The notes under the pieces: model-generated
Database searches by the model: none
What the model was told of the DNA's origin: nothing
What the model saw: only the letters and a program-made list of their open reading frames with translations
Assembly (NCBI RefSeq): GCF_012932795.1
Contig: NZ_LANA01000001.1
Coordinates: 500,802 to 564,801, forward strand
Length of the DNA stretch: 64,000 bases
Source: Candidatus Pelagibacter communis
GTDB taxonomy: Bacteria > Pseudomonadota > Alphaproteobacteria > Pelagibacterales > Pelagibacteraceae
Direction: 5' to 3'
Part shown: piece by piece, positions 22,105 to 31,722 of the stretch
Layout of the letters: every line of letters starts with the position of its first letter
How positions within the stretch are numbered: the first letter of the stretch is position 1
Program-made: the position numbers and the translations under genes

Positions 22105-23001
22105 ATGAAAAATATTTTAATAATAGGATGTGGATTAATTGGCTCTTCGTTATTAAGGGCAATAGTTGATAAAAAAATAGCTAAAAAAATATTTATTTGT
22201 GAAAAATCTAAATCAAATATTTTAAAGATTAAAAAATTGAAATTACCATGTGTAATTACAAATGATTTTAAAAAAATTATCCCAAATTTAGATCTAATAA
22301 TATTTTGCACTCCATTAGGAGAATATGAAAAAATAATTTTAAAAATAAATAAATACTTATCATCCAAAACTATCATTACAGACGTTGGCTCATCTAAAGA
22401 AAAATCTATGGAACTTATTGAAAAAAAACTTAAAAAAGGAATTTTTTGGACATCTAGTCATCCCATAGCGGGATCAGAAGTTAGTGGACCTGAGCATGGT
22501 ATAAAAAATTTATTCCTTAACAAATGGTGTATATTGATAAAACAAAAAAATACCAACACTAAGCACTTAGGAAGATTGAGTAGATTTTGGAAAAAAATAG
22601 GTTCTAAGGTTGCAATTATGAACTCTAAAAAACACGATTCAATTTTTTCTATGACAAGCCATTTACCCCACTTAATTGCATATAATTTAGTCAAAACAGC
22701 AACAGATTTTGAAAAACAGCAAGGGTATGACTTAATAAAGTTTAGTGCAGGTGGTTTGAGAGATTTTTCAAGGATTGCTGCATCTAATGAAATTATGTGG
22801 AGAGATATTTTATTTAATAATCAAAAAAATATTTCAAAAGTTATTGATTTATTTGTTAAAAATTTATTTTCATTTAAAAAAGATATTCAATCTAAAAACA
22901 ACAATTCGATTATTAAAAAACTAGCTGATACTAAAAAAGTTAGAAAAAAAATAATTAAATTGAAACAAGATATTGATAAACCAGATTTTGGGAGGTCTTA
23001 A
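22105..23001 (+). CDS. tyrA: prephenate/arogenate (cyclohexadienyl) dehydrogenase
   Basis: NAD(P)-dependent oxidative step of tyrosine synthesis. 298 residues; N-terminal Rossmann motif IIGCGLIGSSLLRAI, then IFCTPLGEYE, SSHPIAGSEVSGPEHG with the active-site His, and SFTSHLPHLIAY-like TSHLPHLIAYNLV. No ACT or chorismate mutase domain is fused, which fits the alphaproteobacterial TyrC type. Its stop shares the palindrome TTAA (22998-23001) with the opposing sulfotransferase-like gene. Confidence 0.92.
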   Translation: MKNILIIGCGLIGSSLLRAIVDKKIAKKIFICEKSKSNILKIKKLKLPCVITNDFKKIIPNLDLIIFCTPLGEYEKIILKINKYLSSKTIITDVGSSKEKSMELIEKKLKKGIFWTSSHPIAGSEVSGPEHGIKNLFLNKWCILIKQKNTNTKHLGRLSRFWKKIGSKVAIMNSKKHDSIFSMTSHLPHLIAYNLVKTATDFEKQQGYDLIKFSAGGLRDFSRIAASNEIMWRDILFNNQKNISKVIDLFVKNLFSFKKDIQSKNNNSIIKKLADTKKVRKKIIKLKQDIDKPDFGRS

Positions 23002-24533
23002 TTTTTATTATTTATCAATAAGGACTTTTTAAATTCGCCCAAATAATCAGCATATAATGAAGAATTCTTAATTTTAGTTTTATATATTGGTTTTCTAGCT
23101 TGATTAAAGCTAACAGTCTTTATTCCTCTTTTATTTTCGTGATGTTTTAAACAATTATCATCCCAGTCTAGTTGACAAAACTTAATCATTTCTCTTATTG
23201 TTTTTTCAGGATTATTAACAAGTGCTTCGTAATCTAAATTATATATTTTGTTGGGAAATTTATTGCCCCAAAATTTCATTAAATCATCGTACATATGGTA
23301 GAAACGTGTTAAATCGTATAAATCATTAGAATAATATAAGCCTTGATCAAATTGATTTTTATAATTAGACCAACAAACCTCTAGCATATCTCTTTGGCAG
23401 TGTATTATTTTAGAATTAGGTAAAATATTTAATATAAATCCTATCCATCTAAAATTTAATGGAGATTTATCAGTAAAATTTATCAAGTTATCTCTTCTAA
23501 AGGATATTTTCGATATATATTCGTCTTGTGATTCAGCAAAAATCTTATCAAGTTTGTCAGAATTATTAAGAATTTTTTTAGTAACTATTTGATTTAAATA
23601 ATCAAGCTCACCTCCTCCAAACACTTTTTCATGAGAAGATATAATTTGTTCAACAAGAGAAGTTCCTGATCTTGGCATTCCTAAAATAAAAATAGTTTTA
23701 ATTTTATTTTTTTTGGCAGGTTTAACAGAATTATTAATAAAAAATTTTTTTATATCTTTGAATAATTTTTCATCAGCATTGATGTTGTATTCAGTAAAAT
23801 TTTTCATAAGTGTGTTACCTTTTTCAATATTTATAAAAGCATTTTTATAATCTTTCATATCTTCATATGCTTTACCAAGTGCAAAGTTAAGCTCTAATTT
23901 TTCATAAATTTTTAATTTTTTATTTAAAATTTTTTTTTTCAAAGTAATAAAGTGTTTGTTATTTTTATCATAATTGATCATGGAAGAAATATGTCGGTCA
24001 ATTTTTGTAAAGTTAGGATTAATTTTTAATGCTTTTTCAAAGTATTTTATAGCTTCTAGCTCTTCACCCAATGCTTGATATGTAGAACCTAAGTTATAAT
24101 TAATTTCAAAATTTTCACTTTCTAAAAGAAATGCTTTTTTAAAATACTCCAAAGCTTCCTCAAAAAAATTTAATTCTTTTTTTAAATTTCCATAATTATT
24201 TAAGATATTTAAATAATTTGGATTTACATCAATTGCTCTTTTATAATAATATTCTGCTTTATCTAACTCATGTTTTCTAAAATAACTTAAACCGATATTG
24301 TTTAAAAAAAAAATATTTTTGGGGTTTGCTTGAAGAAATTTTTTTAATAGCTCAATAGAATTATCAAAATCACCTTTGCCTTGATAGGCTAAGGATAAAA
24401 TATTAATTATTACTTGATCATTACTCATTTTTAGTAGTTTTTTCGCATCAGCAATTACCTCATCAAATAAGCCAGCTTGAAGCTTATTTACTACTATATG
24501 AATTTTTTTTTTAAATTCTTCTTGTGAGATCAT
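22998..24533 (-). CDS. TPR-repeat sulfotransferase-family protein
   Basis: Two-part protein of 511 residues. The N-terminal half (about residues 40-175) holds four tetratricopeptide repeats with NNIGLSYFRKHELDKAEYYY-type spacing. The C-terminal half is a PAPS-dependent sulfotransferase domain: 5'-phosphosulfate loop LGMPRSGTS (284-292), GGGELDYLN, and the 3'-phosphate region DKSPLNFRWIGFILNILPNSKIIH followed by RDMLEVCWSNY. The architecture resembles bacterial proteins related to tyrosylprotein sulfotransferases, common in marine alphaproteobacteria; acceptor unknown. No signal peptide is seen. It overlaps the NlpC/P60 gene by 23 bases. Two T10 runs on the plus strand (A10 in the gene) are possible slippage sites. 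Confidence 0.85.
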   Translation of the reverse strand: MISQEEFKKKIHIVVNKLQAGLFDEVIADAKKLLKMSNDQVIINILSLAYQGKGDFDNSIELLKKFLQANPKNIFFLNNIGLSYFRKHELDKAEYYYKRAIDVNPNYLNILNNYGNLKKELNFFEEALEYFKKAFLLESENFEINYNLGSTYQALGEELEAIKYFEKALKINPNFTKIDRHISSMINYDKNNKHFITLKKKILNKKLKIYEKLELNFALGKAYEDMKDYKNAFINIEKGNTLMKNFTEYNINADEKLFKDIKKFFINNSVKPAKKNKIKTIFILGMPRSGTSLVEQIISSHEKVFGGGELDYLNQIVTKKILNNSDKLDKIFAESQDEYISKISFRRDNLINFTDKSPLNFRWIGFILNILPNSKIIHCQRDMLEVCWSNYKNQFDQGLYYSNDLYDLTRFYHMYDDLMKFWGNKFPNKIYNLDYEALVNNPEKTIREMIKFCQLDWDDNCLKHHENKRGIKTVSFNQARKPIYKTKIKNSSLYADYLGEFKKSLLINNKN

Positions 24534-25272
24534 TAATATTCATTTTTTTTATAACATTAAGTTTAGAGTTTTTTTTAATTTCAGATATTGTTTTTTTTAT
24601 ACTCATTATTATTACCATTTTTTTTGGTCCAAATGCATGAATTAATTTCTTACTATTAATACAAATAGCAACATGGCCTTTCCAAAATATGATATCTCCT
24701 TTTTTAAATGTATCTTTACTGATATTTTTTTTTGAATATTTTACTTGGTCCTTTGTATCTCTTGGATAAAATTTATTATTATAAAAAAAAATTACTTGTA
24801 AAATTGCTGAACAATCAATTCCTTTGTAGGTTTTACCCCCCCAAAAATATTTAGTATTTAAAAATAATTTAAATATTTTAATATAATTTTTTTCTATATG
24901 ATTAATTTTTTTTATATTAGATTTTTTAATCCACTTATTTTTTTCGAATTCTATAAATTTTTTATCTTCTTGGATTATTAATATTTTTGAAGCGAATGTT
25001 AAAAAATATTTTGTTTTTTTTCTAACTTTATCATAAATACTAGCTTTTAAGACGAATACTTTGTGTGTAGGTTCAAAATTTCTTATGTAATTTTCATTTT
25101 TTATGTATCCAATATAATTATCAAACGATGTTATTATTTTTAGCCAATTATTATTTTTAGATATAATATTAAACTTTTCACCGTAAATAATTTGTGAGGT
25201 AATTTCTGAAGCATTAGATGGTTTTTTGTATATGTTTGATAATGGTTTTTTATAAAAATAATTATTCATCAT
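24511..25272 (-). CDS. NlpC/P60 family cysteine peptidase with SH3-like N-terminus
   Basis: Likely gamma-D-glutamyl-diamino acid endopeptidase that cuts peptidoglycan stem peptides or recycled muropeptides. 253 residues. Residues 15-60 and 70-120 look like two bacterial SH3-type beta domains; the C-terminal catalytic domain has Cys154 in GIDCSA, His200 in WKGHVAICI and His212 in LIHAFG. No signal peptide or lipobox is visible, so cytoplasmic or unconventional export must be considered. Its start overlaps the end of ampG by 11 bases, and the pairing of a muropeptide permease with a peptidase suggests peptidoglycan recycling. Extremely A/T-rich, with many Lys and Asn codons. Confidence 0.85.
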   Translation of the reverse strand: MMNNYFYKKPLSNIYKKPSNASEITSQIIYGEKFNIISKNNNWLKIITSFDNYIGYIKNENYIRNFEPTHKVFVLKASIYDKVRKKTKYFLTFASKILIIQEDKKFIEFEKNKWIKKSNIKKINHIEKNYIKIFKLFLNTKYFWGGKTYKGIDCSAILQVIFFYNNKFYPRDTKDQVKYSKKNISKDTFKKGDIIFWKGHVAICINSKKLIHAFGPKKMVIIMSIKKTISEIKKNSKLNVIKKMNINDLTRRI

Positions 25273-26638
25273 GAAATCTTAATTTATCCTTAATAAAAAA
25301 TAAGCAAATTAAAGAGGGGATTACCATTATAGCAGTTATGATAAAAAAAATGCCCCAATCACCATTTAACCAGTCAACCAAAGCGCCAGAAGATGATGCA
25401 AGTGTAGTTCTTCCAGCAGTCCCTATTGAAGCAAGCAATGCATATTGTGTTGCTGTATAAGTTCTGTCAACTAGTAAGGAAATAAAAGCTACGAATGCAA
25501 CTGTTGCAAAAGCAGCAGCTATGTCGTCAAATATGACTGCTATAGCAAATAATAACTCAGACCTTTCACTCCATGCTAATAGAGTAAATAATAAGTTTGT
25601 TGCAGCCATTAATATTCCTGCAAGAAACATAGCTTTTAAAACTCCAGATCTAATCACAAAAAGTCCACCTAATAATGTAAAAATAACTGTAGTAATCCAT
25701 CCTAAAGTTTTTGAGTAAATTGCAATATCACCTTTAGAAAATCCTATTTCTTTATAAAAAACAATCGACATTCGTCCAAGAAAAGCTTCTCCAATCTTAA
25801 ATAAAAAAACAAAGCACAAAACTCCAAGTGCAATTGAAAAACCATTTTTTTTGAAAAAACTAATTATAGGACCTCCTAAGGTTCCCCCTAAATAAGCAAC
25901 AAAAGTGGTTATAATATTTTTTGATCCAAGCCTATTTTTAATAAGTCTGTCAGTTTCTTTTTGTTTTAGGTGTTTTTCAATGGAAAGGGTTTCATGAACA
26001 AACATTAAGCCTATATTCATTAGGATGACTATAATACCCAAAATTAAAAATGTAATTTGCCAATAATTAACCACGCCAATATTTTGCAAATGTTGAGCTG
26101 TAAATAAAGCTATTACACCACCTAACTTATAACCACTCCACCACCCAACAACAACCATAGCAGCACCAGCCGCCATTGATTTACTTTCATTTTCATTTAT
26201 TTGTTCAATCCTTAGGGCGTCAACTGTAATATCTTGTGTAGCAGAAGCAATAGCAATAATTAAACCAACTGTGATTAATAATGTTAAATTTTCAGTGGGA
26301 TTAATTAGACTCCATGTCAGTAAAGAGGCCAAAATAATAATTTGCATTAAAACTATCCAACCTCTTCTATGACCAAGTTTTTTTGTTAAATATGGTATTC
26401 GAAGTCTATCCACTAGAGGTGCCCACAAATAGTTAAATGCATAAACAGCAAATATTAATCCAGCCCAGCCAATAGTTGATCTGCTTAAACCTTCTTCTTT
26501 GAGCCATAAAGTTAAACTACTACCAATTAAAACCCACGGAAAACCAGAAATTGCACCTAGTAATAATATTTTAAACATTCTTTTATCAAAATACACAGAA
26601 AAAGTTTTTGAAAAAGATTGTTTTTTAATTTCAATCAT
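25262..26638 (-). CDS. ampG: AmpG-family muropeptide permease (MFS)
   Basis: Inner-membrane major-facilitator protein of the AmpG type, which imports anhydro-muropeptides for cell-wall recycling. 458 residues with about 12-14 hydrophobic segments; N-terminal LLGAISGFPWVLIGSSLTLW and APLVDR, then HRRGW, are typical of AmpG. I chose ATG 26638 because GGAGA lies just upstream of it on the minus strand and it begins 2 bases after trkH ends; a TTG at 26653 would overlap trkH. Downstream is an NlpC/P60 peptidase, and amgK-murU occur elsewhere in the window, so several steps of recycling are encoded here. Confidence 0.88.
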   Translation of the reverse strand: MIEIKKQSFSKTFSVYFDKRMFKILLLGAISGFPWVLIGSSLTLWLKEEGLSRSTIGWAGLIFAVYAFNYLWAPLVDRLRIPYLTKKLGHRRGWIVLMQIIILASLLTWSLINPTENLTLLITVGLIIAIASATQDITVDALRIEQINENESKSMAAGAAMVVVGWWSGYKLGGVIALFTAQHLQNIGVVNYWQITFLILGIIVILMNIGLMFVHETLSIEKHLKQKETDRLIKNRLGSKNIITTFVAYLGGTLGGPIISFFKKNGFSIALGVLCFVFLFKIGEAFLGRMSIVFYKEIGFSKGDIAIYSKTLGWITTVIFTLLGGLFVIRSGVLKAMFLAGILMAATNLLFTLLAWSERSELLFAIAVIFDDIAAAFATVAFVAFISLLVDRTYTATQYALLASIGTAGRTTLASSSGALVDWLNGDWGIFFIITAIMVIPSLICLFFIKDKLRFHDE

Positions 26639-26640
26639 AA

Positions 26641-28086
26641 TTAATTTCTCCAAAATGAAGGTAGAAATAACACAAGTATAGCAAATAACTCTAATCTACC
26701 AAGAATCATTCCAAGACTTAAAATCCATTTAGAAAATTCAGGCAAACTTGAAAAGTTGCCACTAGGGCCGATTATAGACCCTAATCCTGGGCCAACATTT
26801 GAGATTGAAGTTGCTGCTCCTGAAATTGAAGTTAAAAAATCCAAGCCGCTTAAAGATAACATTGCTGTTATTAAAAAAAATATGACCATATATAAAAAAA
26901 TAAATGAAATTATTGAAGCTATAAACTTATAATCAACAGTATTTTTATCATATTTAATGATAAAAATTCCTCGTGGATAAATAATCTTTTTTAATTGATT
27001 AATAATAAATAAATATAGAATTTGAATTCTAAAGACTTTAATACCACATGTTGTTGAACCTGCACAACCACCAATAAACATTAAAGTTAAAAAAAAGATT
27101 AATGGAAAATTTCCCCATCCATCAAATTCTCCAGTAACATATCCTGTACCTGTTAAAATAGAAATAACATTAAAAAAAATAGCTCTGATATTAACCTGAG
27201 AAAAATTTTTCTGATGAAAGAGTGAATAAATAAAAAGTAAGATGATTGAGAAAATTATTATTTTGATAAAAGATTTAATTTGAACATCTGAAATAAATAT
27301 TTTCTTATTACCATTTAAAAATTTAATATAAGCAATAAAAGGTAAGCTACCCAATAGAATAAAAATCATTGATGATATTTCAATATATAAACTATCAAAA
27401 TATCCTATAGATTCATTATAATTTGAAAAGCCACCGGTAGCTATTGTGGTCATTGAGTGAGTAAGACTATCAAAATAACTCATTCCAAATAATTTATAAG
27501 TTAAAGCACAAAGAGTTGTTAATCCTAAATAAACATAAATTAATCTCAATGCAATTTCAGAAGATTTTGGTAATATTTTTTCTGAAGAGTCATTATTTGA
27601 AATTTTAAATAGTTGCATTCCACCAACATTCATTATTGGCATTAGTGTTATTGCCATCACAATAATACCAATCCCTCCCAACCACTGAAGCATAGCTCTC
27701 CATAAAAGTATTGATTTAGGAGCACTCTCCAAGTTAGAAATAATTGTAGAACCAGTGGTGGTAATACCTGACATACTTTCAAAAAAAGCATCTGTAATTG
27801 ATAATTCAAGTGTAGAGAAAATAAATGGCAAAGAGCCAAAAACTGCAATACTTAACCATGAAAGTGCAGTCAATAAAAAAGCTTGTTGCAAGTTTAACTT
27901 TTTATCGTGGTTTAAATTTGTCAACAAAAATAAAATACCAAATATTATTGAAATTATCGAAGCCCCTATAAAAGAGGAGTCTATTTCAGAATAAATAAAC
28001 TGGGTTAAAAATGGAATCACCATAGATATTCCAAGTATAATTTGCAAAATACCCAAGGTAAAAAAAACAGTTTTGTAATTAGACAT
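26641..28086 (-). CDS. trkH: Trk potassium uptake protein TrkH
   Basis: K+-translocating membrane subunit of the Trk system. 481 residues; four repeated membrane-pore-membrane units with selectivity-filter glycines in SGITTTGSTI, STIATGGFSN, SILTGTGYVTG and ISNVGPGLG. The cytoplasmic regulatory partner TrkA is not in this window; in alphaproteobacteria it often lies with ntrX elsewhere. It heads a minus-strand run with ampG and the two genes beyond. Confidence 0.95.
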   Translation of the reverse strand: MSNYKTVFFTLGILQIILGISMVIPFLTQFIYSEIDSSFIGASIISIIFGILFLLTNLNHDKKLNLQQAFLLTALSWLSIAVFGSLPFIFSTLELSITDAFFESMSGITTTGSTIISNLESAPKSILLWRAMLQWLGGIGIIVMAITLMPIMNVGGMQLFKISNNDSSEKILPKSSEIALRLIYVYLGLTTLCALTYKLFGMSYFDSLTHSMTTIATGGFSNYNESIGYFDSLYIEISSMIFILLGSLPFIAYIKFLNGNKKIFISDVQIKSFIKIIIFSIILLFIYSLFHQKNFSQVNIRAIFFNVISILTGTGYVTGEFDGWGNFPLIFFLTLMFIGGCAGSTTCGIKVFRIQILYLFIINQLKKIIYPRGIFIIKYDKNTVDYKFIASIISFIFLYMVIFFLITAMLSLSGLDFLTSISGAATSISNVGPGLGSIIGPSGNFSSLPEFSKWILSLGMILGRLELFAILVLFLPSFWRN

Positions 28087-28176
28087 TTTGAAAGAACATT
28101 ATTTTATGGTAAATAAATTTCAACTCTATAAGAATTAATAAAAACACCAAATATAAGATATTTCTTATTAAACAAA

Positions 28177-29739
28177 GTGATTAAAAAAGAAAATTTAGAT
28201 AAAACCAATGCATGGCCATTTGTAGAGGCTAAAAAAATGCTGCGTGAAAGGAAAACTTTTATTGAAAAAAAAGGTAAAATTATTTTACAAACTGGGTATG
28301 GTCCAAGTGGATTGCCTCATATAGGAACTTTTGGTGAAGTTGCCAGAACATCAATGATGGTTAATGCCCTAAAACAACTTACTGATATACCAACAGAAAT
28401 TATAACTTTTTCAGATGATATGGATGGTTTTAGAAAAGTTCCAGAAAATGTTCCTAATCAAGAATTACTAAAAAAAAATCTTCATAAACCTTTAACTCAA
28501 GTACCAGACCCGTTTGAAAAGTTTTCAAGTTTTGGTGAACACAATAATGAGATGTTAAAAAAATTTTTAGACAAATTTAAATTTGATTATAGTTTTAAAA
28601 GTTCTTCAGTTCTTTATAAGAGTGGCTTTTTTAATCCTACTTTGAAAATTATCTTAGAAAATTATCAGGGTATTATGGATATAATTCTTCCAACCCTTGG
28701 TAAGGAAAGACAAAAAACTTATAGTCCTTTTTTACCTATATGTCCAGATACTGGAAAAGTTTTGGAAATTCCAGTTTTAGAAATCTTAAAAGAAAAATTT
28801 AAAATTATTTTTGATAATAATGGAAAAAAACTTGAAAGAAGTATTTTAGACGGAGACTGTAAATTACAGTGGAAGGTGGATTGGGCTATGAGGTGGTATG
28901 CGCTTGATATAGATTTTGAAATGTATGGAAAAGATTTGATAGAAAGTGCAATATTATCTTCAAGAATAGCTAAGTTAATTGGAAACATAAATCCATCTGG
29001 TTTTGCTTATGAACTTTTTTTAGATGAAAAAGGAGAAAAAATTTCTAAGTCAAAAGGCAATGGGATCACTATTGATCAATGGTTAGAATATGCATCTCCT
29101 GAGAGTCTTTCATTGTATATGTACCAAAATCCCAAAAGAGCAAAAAAATTATATAAAGAAATAGTTCCAAAAACTGTCGATGAATACTTGGATTTTATAG
29201 AAAAAGCAAAAAACCAAAACGAATTACAGTTATTAATGAATCCAGTCTGGCATGTTCATAATGGAGTAATTCCTCAAGAAGATACTATTATGAGTTTTTC
29301 AATGCTTTTAAATTTGGTAGAGGCAAGCAATGCAAATTCGAAGGAATTACTTTGGAAATTTGTAAAAAAATATAAAAAAGATATTTCAGAAATAAATCAT
29401 ATAATTTTTGATAATTTAATAGGCTACGCTATTAAATATTTTAACGATGTAATTAGACCAAAGAAAAAATATAAAAAACCAAACACAAACGAAAAAAAGG
29501 CATTAAATGCACTAGTTAATACGCTTGATGATTGTAGTGATGAAATGTTGCCTGAAGATATTCAAACATTAATTTATTCAACTGGAAAAGAAAATGGATA
29601 CTCAGAAAATCTACGTGATTGGTTTAAATTAATTTATGAAGTTGTGTTTGGTGATGAAAATGGTCCAAGAATGGGTTTTTTTATAAGTTTCTTTGGAGTA
29701 AAAGAGACTAAAGAATTAATAACAGAAAAAATAAAATAA
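28177..29739 (+). CDS. lysK: lysyl-tRNA synthetase, class I
   Basis: Charges tRNA-Lys using the class I (archaeal-type) fold, which replaces the class II enzyme in alphaproteobacteria. 520 residues; HIGH-like motif GPSGLPHIGT and KMSKS-like motif KISKSKGNG, with the class I LysRS segment TFSDDMDGFRKVP. The start is GTG at 28177. A 6-base hairpin (28153-28168) precedes the start without a Shine-Dalgarno sequence. The stop shares one base with the pyrD start (TAATG). Confidence 0.96.
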   Translation: MIKKENLDKTNAWPFVEAKKMLRERKTFIEKKGKIILQTGYGPSGLPHIGTFGEVARTSMMVNALKQLTDIPTEIITFSDDMDGFRKVPENVPNQELLKKNLHKPLTQVPDPFEKFSSFGEHNNEMLKKFLDKFKFDYSFKSSSVLYKSGFFNPTLKIILENYQGIMDIILPTLGKERQKTYSPFLPICPDTGKVLEIPVLEILKEKFKIIFDNNGKKLERSILDGDCKLQWKVDWAMRWYALDIDFEMYGKDLIESAILSSRIAKLIGNINPSGFAYELFLDEKGEKISKSKGNGITIDQWLEYASPESLSLYMYQNPKRAKKLYKEIVPKTVDEYLDFIEKAKNQNELQLLMNPVWHVHNGVIPQEDTIMSFSMLLNLVEASNANSKELLWKFVKKYKKDISEINHIIFDNLIGYAIKYFNDVIRPKKKYKKPNTNEKKALNALVNTLDDCSDEMLPEDIQTLIYSTGKENGYSENLRDWFKLIYEVVFGDENGPRMGFFISFFGVKETKELITEKIK

Positions 29740-30791
29740 TGTTTTCAAAATTCAGATCACTAATATTTAAAATTGATCCTGAAGCTGCTCATAATTTAGC
29801 AATTAAGTCTTTAAAATTAAACTTGATACCAAATTTAATGGATACTGATAAAGATGATCCAATGTTTAAATCTACTTTGTTTGGTAAAGAAATAGATAAT
29901 CCAATTGGAATGGCTGCTGGATTTGACAAAAATGCTGAAGTTTATGAATCATTGTTTAAACTTGGGTTTGGTTTTGTTGAAGTAGGGACGGTCACTCCAC
30001 TTAAACAATATGGAAATCCAAAACCAAGAGTATTTAGACTAGTTGAAGACCAAGCACTTATAAATAGATTGGGATTTAATAATCAGGGAGCTGAAAATAT
30101 AAGTAATAGAATTAGGTCTAATTTAAATATGGGTTTATTAGGAATTAATATAGGACCTAATAAAGAAAGTAGTGATAGACAAAATGACTATTTAATTGGT
30201 CTTAGAACCTTTCACGATATTGCTGATTATATCACAATTAATATCTCCTCACCAAATACAAAAGATTTAAGAAGTTTCCACGATGAAGAAAAATTTGATG
30301 AATTAATGAATTCAATTCAGGAGGAAAAAGTTAAACTTAAATCTAAAATACCAATTGTTGTGAAAATTTCTCCAGATATTTCAGAAGAACAAATTGAATT
30401 GATAAGCAAAATATTGTTAGATCATAAAGTTAGTGCAGTAATTATTTCAAATACAACTTCAGAAAATAGAGAAAAATTAAATAATATATTAAAACATCAA
30501 AAAGGGGGCTTATCTGGAAAACCTTTAGAGAAAGAAGCCAATAAATTAATAAGTAAGTTTTATAAATTATTAAAAGGTAAAATTAAAATTATTGGAGTTG
30601 GGGGAGTTGATTCAGGTGAGAGCGCCCATAGAAAATTTTTAGCTGGAGCAAGTTATGTTCAGTTATATACTGGCATGGTTTTTCAAGGTCCAAATATTGT
30701 TGGAAAGATAAAAAAAGAGCTTAAAGAAATATTAAAAGCTGATGGGATTAAGAATTTTAGAGAAATAATAGGCAAGAAACAGAGTAATTAA
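29739..30791 (+). CDS. pyrD: dihydroorotate dehydrogenase (quinone), class 2
   Basis: Membrane-associated FMN enzyme of pyrimidine synthesis passing electrons to ubiquinone. 350 residues; N-terminal helical membrane-binding segment (about 1-40, LIFKIDPEAAHNLAIK), IGMAAGFDKNAEVYE, the catalytic Ser in INISSPNTKDLR, and FMN-phosphate loop IIGVGGVDSGE. Class 2 is indicated by the N-terminal extension and lack of a PyrK partner. Confidence 0.96.
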   Translation: MFSKFRSLIFKIDPEAAHNLAIKSLKLNLIPNLMDTDKDDPMFKSTLFGKEIDNPIGMAAGFDKNAEVYESLFKLGFGFVEVGTVTPLKQYGNPKPRVFRLVEDQALINRLGFNNQGAENISNRIRSNLNMGLLGINIGPNKESSDRQNDYLIGLRTFHDIADYITINISSPNTKDLRSFHDEEKFDELMNSIQEEKVKLKSKIPIVVKISPDISEEQIELISKILLDHKVSAVIISNTTSENREKLNNILKHQKGGLSGKPLEKEANKLISKFYKLLKGKIKIIGVGGVDSGESAHRKFLAGASYVQLYTGMVFQGPNIVGKIKKELKEILKADGIKNFREIIGKKQSN

Positions 30792-30802
30792 GCCTAATAA
30801 AC

Positions 30803-30831
30803 TTGACGAGGTCACCAACTCATCTTATATA
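30803..30831 (+). promoter_or_regulatory. strong sigma70-type promoter of rpmB
   Basis: TTGACG (30803-30808) and TATATA (30826-30831) are separated by exactly 17 bases. The predicted start is 30837-30839, only 6-8 bases before the rpmB ATG at 30845, so the mRNA would be nearly leaderless. Confidence 0.65.
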
Positions 30832-30844
30832 GTCACTAAATATT

Positions 30845-31168
30845 ATGTCTAAAAAATGTGAACTAACTGGTAAAATACCTATGAAAGGTCATAATGTTAG
30901 TCACGCTAACAATAAGACTAATAGAAGATTTTTACCCAATCTTAAAAAAGCTAAATTCACAAGTGAGCTTTTAAAAAGAAGTTTAACTTTGACAGTAAGT
31001 AATGCAGGTATGAGATCGGTTGATAAAAAAGGAACTTTTGATCAGTTCTTAAAGTCTGTAAAAAATAGAGATATTTCACCTAGGCTAAAAAAATTAAAAA
31101 AAAGCATACTAATTAAATCACCTTTTATTAAAAAATCACCAAAAGCATCTCCTAGTAAATCAGCTTAA
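30845..31168 (+). CDS. rpmB: 50S ribosomal protein L28
   Basis: Large-subunit protein bL28. 107 residues; the N-terminus [21 protein letters not shown] and the FLPNL segment are diagnostic. The last ~25 residues are a basic tail rich in Lys/Ser/Pro, longer than in E. coli. It has its own strong promoter although it follows pyrD on the same strand by 53 bases. Its stop overlaps the start of the next gene by one base. Confidence 0.97.
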   Translation: MSKKCELTGKIPMKGHNVSHANNKTNRRFLPNLKKAKFTSELLKRSLTLTVSNAGMRSVDKKGTFDQFLKSVKNRDISPRLKKLKKSILIKSPFIKKSPKASPSKSA

Positions 31169-31722
31169 TGAAAAAGTTTTTTATGCTACTTTCATTTATA
31201 ATGGGAGTTGTTGTCTTAACTTCAAATTATTTAGTACAATTTCCAATCAACTATTATGGTTTAGAAAAAATATTAACTTATGGGGCTTTTAGCTATCCAG
31301 TTGCTTTTTTAATTACCGATCTAGCAAATAGATCTTATGGCAAGATTGTTGCTAGAAAAATTGTTTATGTTGGTTTTATTATAGGAATTATATTTACTCT
31401 CTTCTTTTCAACAAATTTTGCAGACTTAATTTCAGTCAGAATTGCCATAGGTTCAGGTACAGCATTTATGGTTGCACAGTTGCTGGATGTTCAAATTTTT
31501 GACTATTTAAGAAAAAAGAAATGGTTTGTTGCTCCATTAACTTCATCTTTAATTGGGTCTACTGTTGATACATTTTTATTCTTCTCTATCTCATTTTATG
31601 CAACTGGAATACCATGGGTTACTTTATCTCTAGGTGACTTAACAGTTAAAATATTTGTTGCTTTAGTGATGTTGATTCCATTCAGATTATTATTGGGAAC
31701 TCTTAAAGCTTCAAAAGCTTAA
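31168..31722 (+). CDS. queuosine precursor transporter (YhhQ/VUT family)
   Basis: Small integral membrane protein of 184 residues with about six hydrophobic helices; conserved ITDLANRSYGK near residue 50 and the later segment QLLDVQIFDYLRKK with SSLIGSTVDTFLFF. This matches the DUF165 family whose E. coli member imports pre-queuosine bases. It is coupled to rpmB by a one-base overlap (TAATG). Its stop shares TTAA (31719-31722) with the opposing speB. The substrate is inferred from the family. Confidence 0.85.
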   Translation: MKKFFMLLSFIMGVVVLTSNYLVQFPINYYGLEKILTYGAFSYPVAFLITDLANRSYGKIVARKIVYVGFIIGIIFTLFFSTNFADLISVRIAIGSGTAFMVAQLLDVQIFDYLRKKKWFVAPLTSSLIGSTVDTFLFFSISFYATGIPWVTLSLGDLTVKIFVALVMLIPFRLLLGTLKASKA

